A stretch of 6,088 nt of DNA from Clostridia bacterium (GTDB lineage: Bacteria > Bacillota_A > Clostridia > Christensenellales > Borkfalkiaceae), in contig JAFVQP010000153.1 of assembly GCA_017504735.1 (NCBI GenBank), forward strand, positions 1 through 6,088. The letters run 5' to 3'. The notes beneath the pieces are model-generated. The model was given only the letters and a program-made list of their open reading frames with translations, did no database searches and was not told the origin of the DNA. Below, piece after piece: positions 5,609 through 6,088 of the stretch. The stretch's first letter is position 1, and each line of letters opens with the position of its first letter. A program made the position numbers and the translations under genes.

Positions 5609-6088
5609 TTATTTATCCTCCTTTTTTGTGAAGCATTTTTTGATACCCAAGGCAATTTTTTTGGTTAACCATGCAGTTGCGCGGGTTGTGTATTTGCAAG
5701 CGTAGAACATAAGGATGGCTAAACCGCCGCAAACGAGCGCAGCTGACATTAAACCAAAGCCTGCAGGGGCTTTCCCCAAACAAAGGAAGAGGATTCCGCC
5801 AAGGATACCGCCAACGCTTGCGCCAGCAAGTGCGCCAAAAACTGCCCAAAGGGAAACGACCACCGACCAGATTACAGTGTAAAGGGAAATAACGATTGTA
5901 AATGCCGCTGCAATCAAACAGAGCCATATCGGTGAGCCAAGTGCAAGTAGGGTGATTTCCCATGGCGACAGTTTATGCTGTCGCTTGATTTTTGCTTTGA
6001 TAAGCGAAACGAGCGGGGTTTCCGAGATGATTTGGTTGATGATGCTTTCCACACTGCCGAGGGAAGCGATGGCTTCCTCTTCCGTTAA
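5609..6088 (-). CDS. DUF1700/HAAS domain membrane protein, C-terminal part (5' end outside window)
   Basis: The frame is open to the right edge, giving 159 visible residues; the first ones read LTEEEAIASLGSVESIINQI. The acidic E-E-A-I-x-S-L-G-S-x-E pattern is the end of the cytoplasmic helical HAAS domain that opens DUF1700 proteins, so a short N-terminal part is missing. The GTG at 6052 falls inside this domain and is not the start. A basic linker (LIKAKIKRQHKLSPWEI) leads to a hydrophobic membrane region with about three or four segments (visible residues about 45-70, 72-105, 108-130), including a Gly/Ala-rich stretch (GASVGGILGGIL). A lysine-rich tail ends KKEDK. The family is often encoded between a PadR-type repressor and a DUF4097 protein, and is thought to relay envelope or stress signals, though this is not proven. 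Its TAA is immediately followed, in the same frame, by the ATG of the DUF4097 gene. Confidence 0.86.
   Translation of the reverse strand, partial: LTEEEAIASLGSVESIINQIISETPLVSLIKAKIKRQHKLSPWEITLLALGSPIWLCLIAAAFTIVISLYTVIWSVVVSLWAVFGALAGASVGGILGGILFLCLGKAPAGFGLMSAALVCGGLAILMFYACKYTTRATAWLTKKIALGIKKCFTKKEDK
5617..5623 (-). promoter_or_regulatory. Ribosome binding site of the DUF4097 gene inside the DUF1700 gene
   Basis: AAGGAGG on the minus strand lies within the final Lys-Lys-Glu-Asp-Lys codons of the DUF1700 gene, eight bases before ATG 5608. It fixes 5608 as the DUF4097 start over the in-frame ATG at residue 5 (5596). Confidence 0.85.

Noticed and set aside
6050..6052. GTG at 6052 as the DUF1700 start
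   Set aside because: The upstream in-frame residues LTEEEAIASLGS are recognisable HAAS-domain sequence, so the true start is outside the window.

Overview
The window looks like an ordinary stretch of chromosome from a low-to-moderate GC Gram-positive bacterium, most likely an anaerobic Clostridia-type Firmicute. Four things suggest this: strong Shine-Dalgarno sites (AAGGAGG, AAGGAG), sigma-A-like promoters with 17-base spacers, compact rho-independent terminators, and the families present (LacX-type mutarotase, NptA-type Na/Pi transporter fused to PhoU, and a DUF1700/HAAS plus DUF4097 pair). This placement is inference from gene content and signals. No rRNA or other phylogenetic marker is present.

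Layout, left to right. (1) 2-379, plus strand: the C-terminal part of an alpha/beta hydrolase of the acetyl-xylan-esterase-like type, closed by a terminator at 385-411. (2) 535-1613, plus strand: a two-gene operon with its own promoter (474-502). It encodes a RdgB/HAM1 nucleotide-house-cleaning pyrophosphatase and a YfcE/MJ0936-type metallophosphoesterase, overlapping by ATGA. (3) 1684-2565, minus strand: a LacX-like aldose 1-epimerase, convergent with the operon and sharing a bidirectional terminator (1644-1675). Its promoter is at 2608-2636. (4) 2637-2876: a divergent intergenic region holding an AT-rich perfect inverted repeat and a promoter. (5) 2877-4574, plus strand: a Na/Pi-cotransporter family protein with a C-terminal PhoU-like domain. 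(6) A second bidirectional terminator (4589-4620) separates it from a minus-strand operon that enters from the right edge: DUF1700/HAAS membrane protein (5609-6088, 5' end outside the window), then a DUF4097 lipoprotein with ten regular TGD-type repeats (4634-5608).

The units are independent housekeeping or accessory functions: sugar-ester and sugar metabolism, nucleotide-pool sanitation, phosphate transport, and an envelope-associated HAAS/DUF4097 module. There are no mobile elements, CRISPR arrays, tRNAs, rRNAs or recognisable riboswitches. I see no convincing evidence for a previously undescribed system. The points most worth a second look are the DUF1700-DUF4097 module, with its very regular repeat and single-stop-codon junction, and two inverted repeats at promoters.
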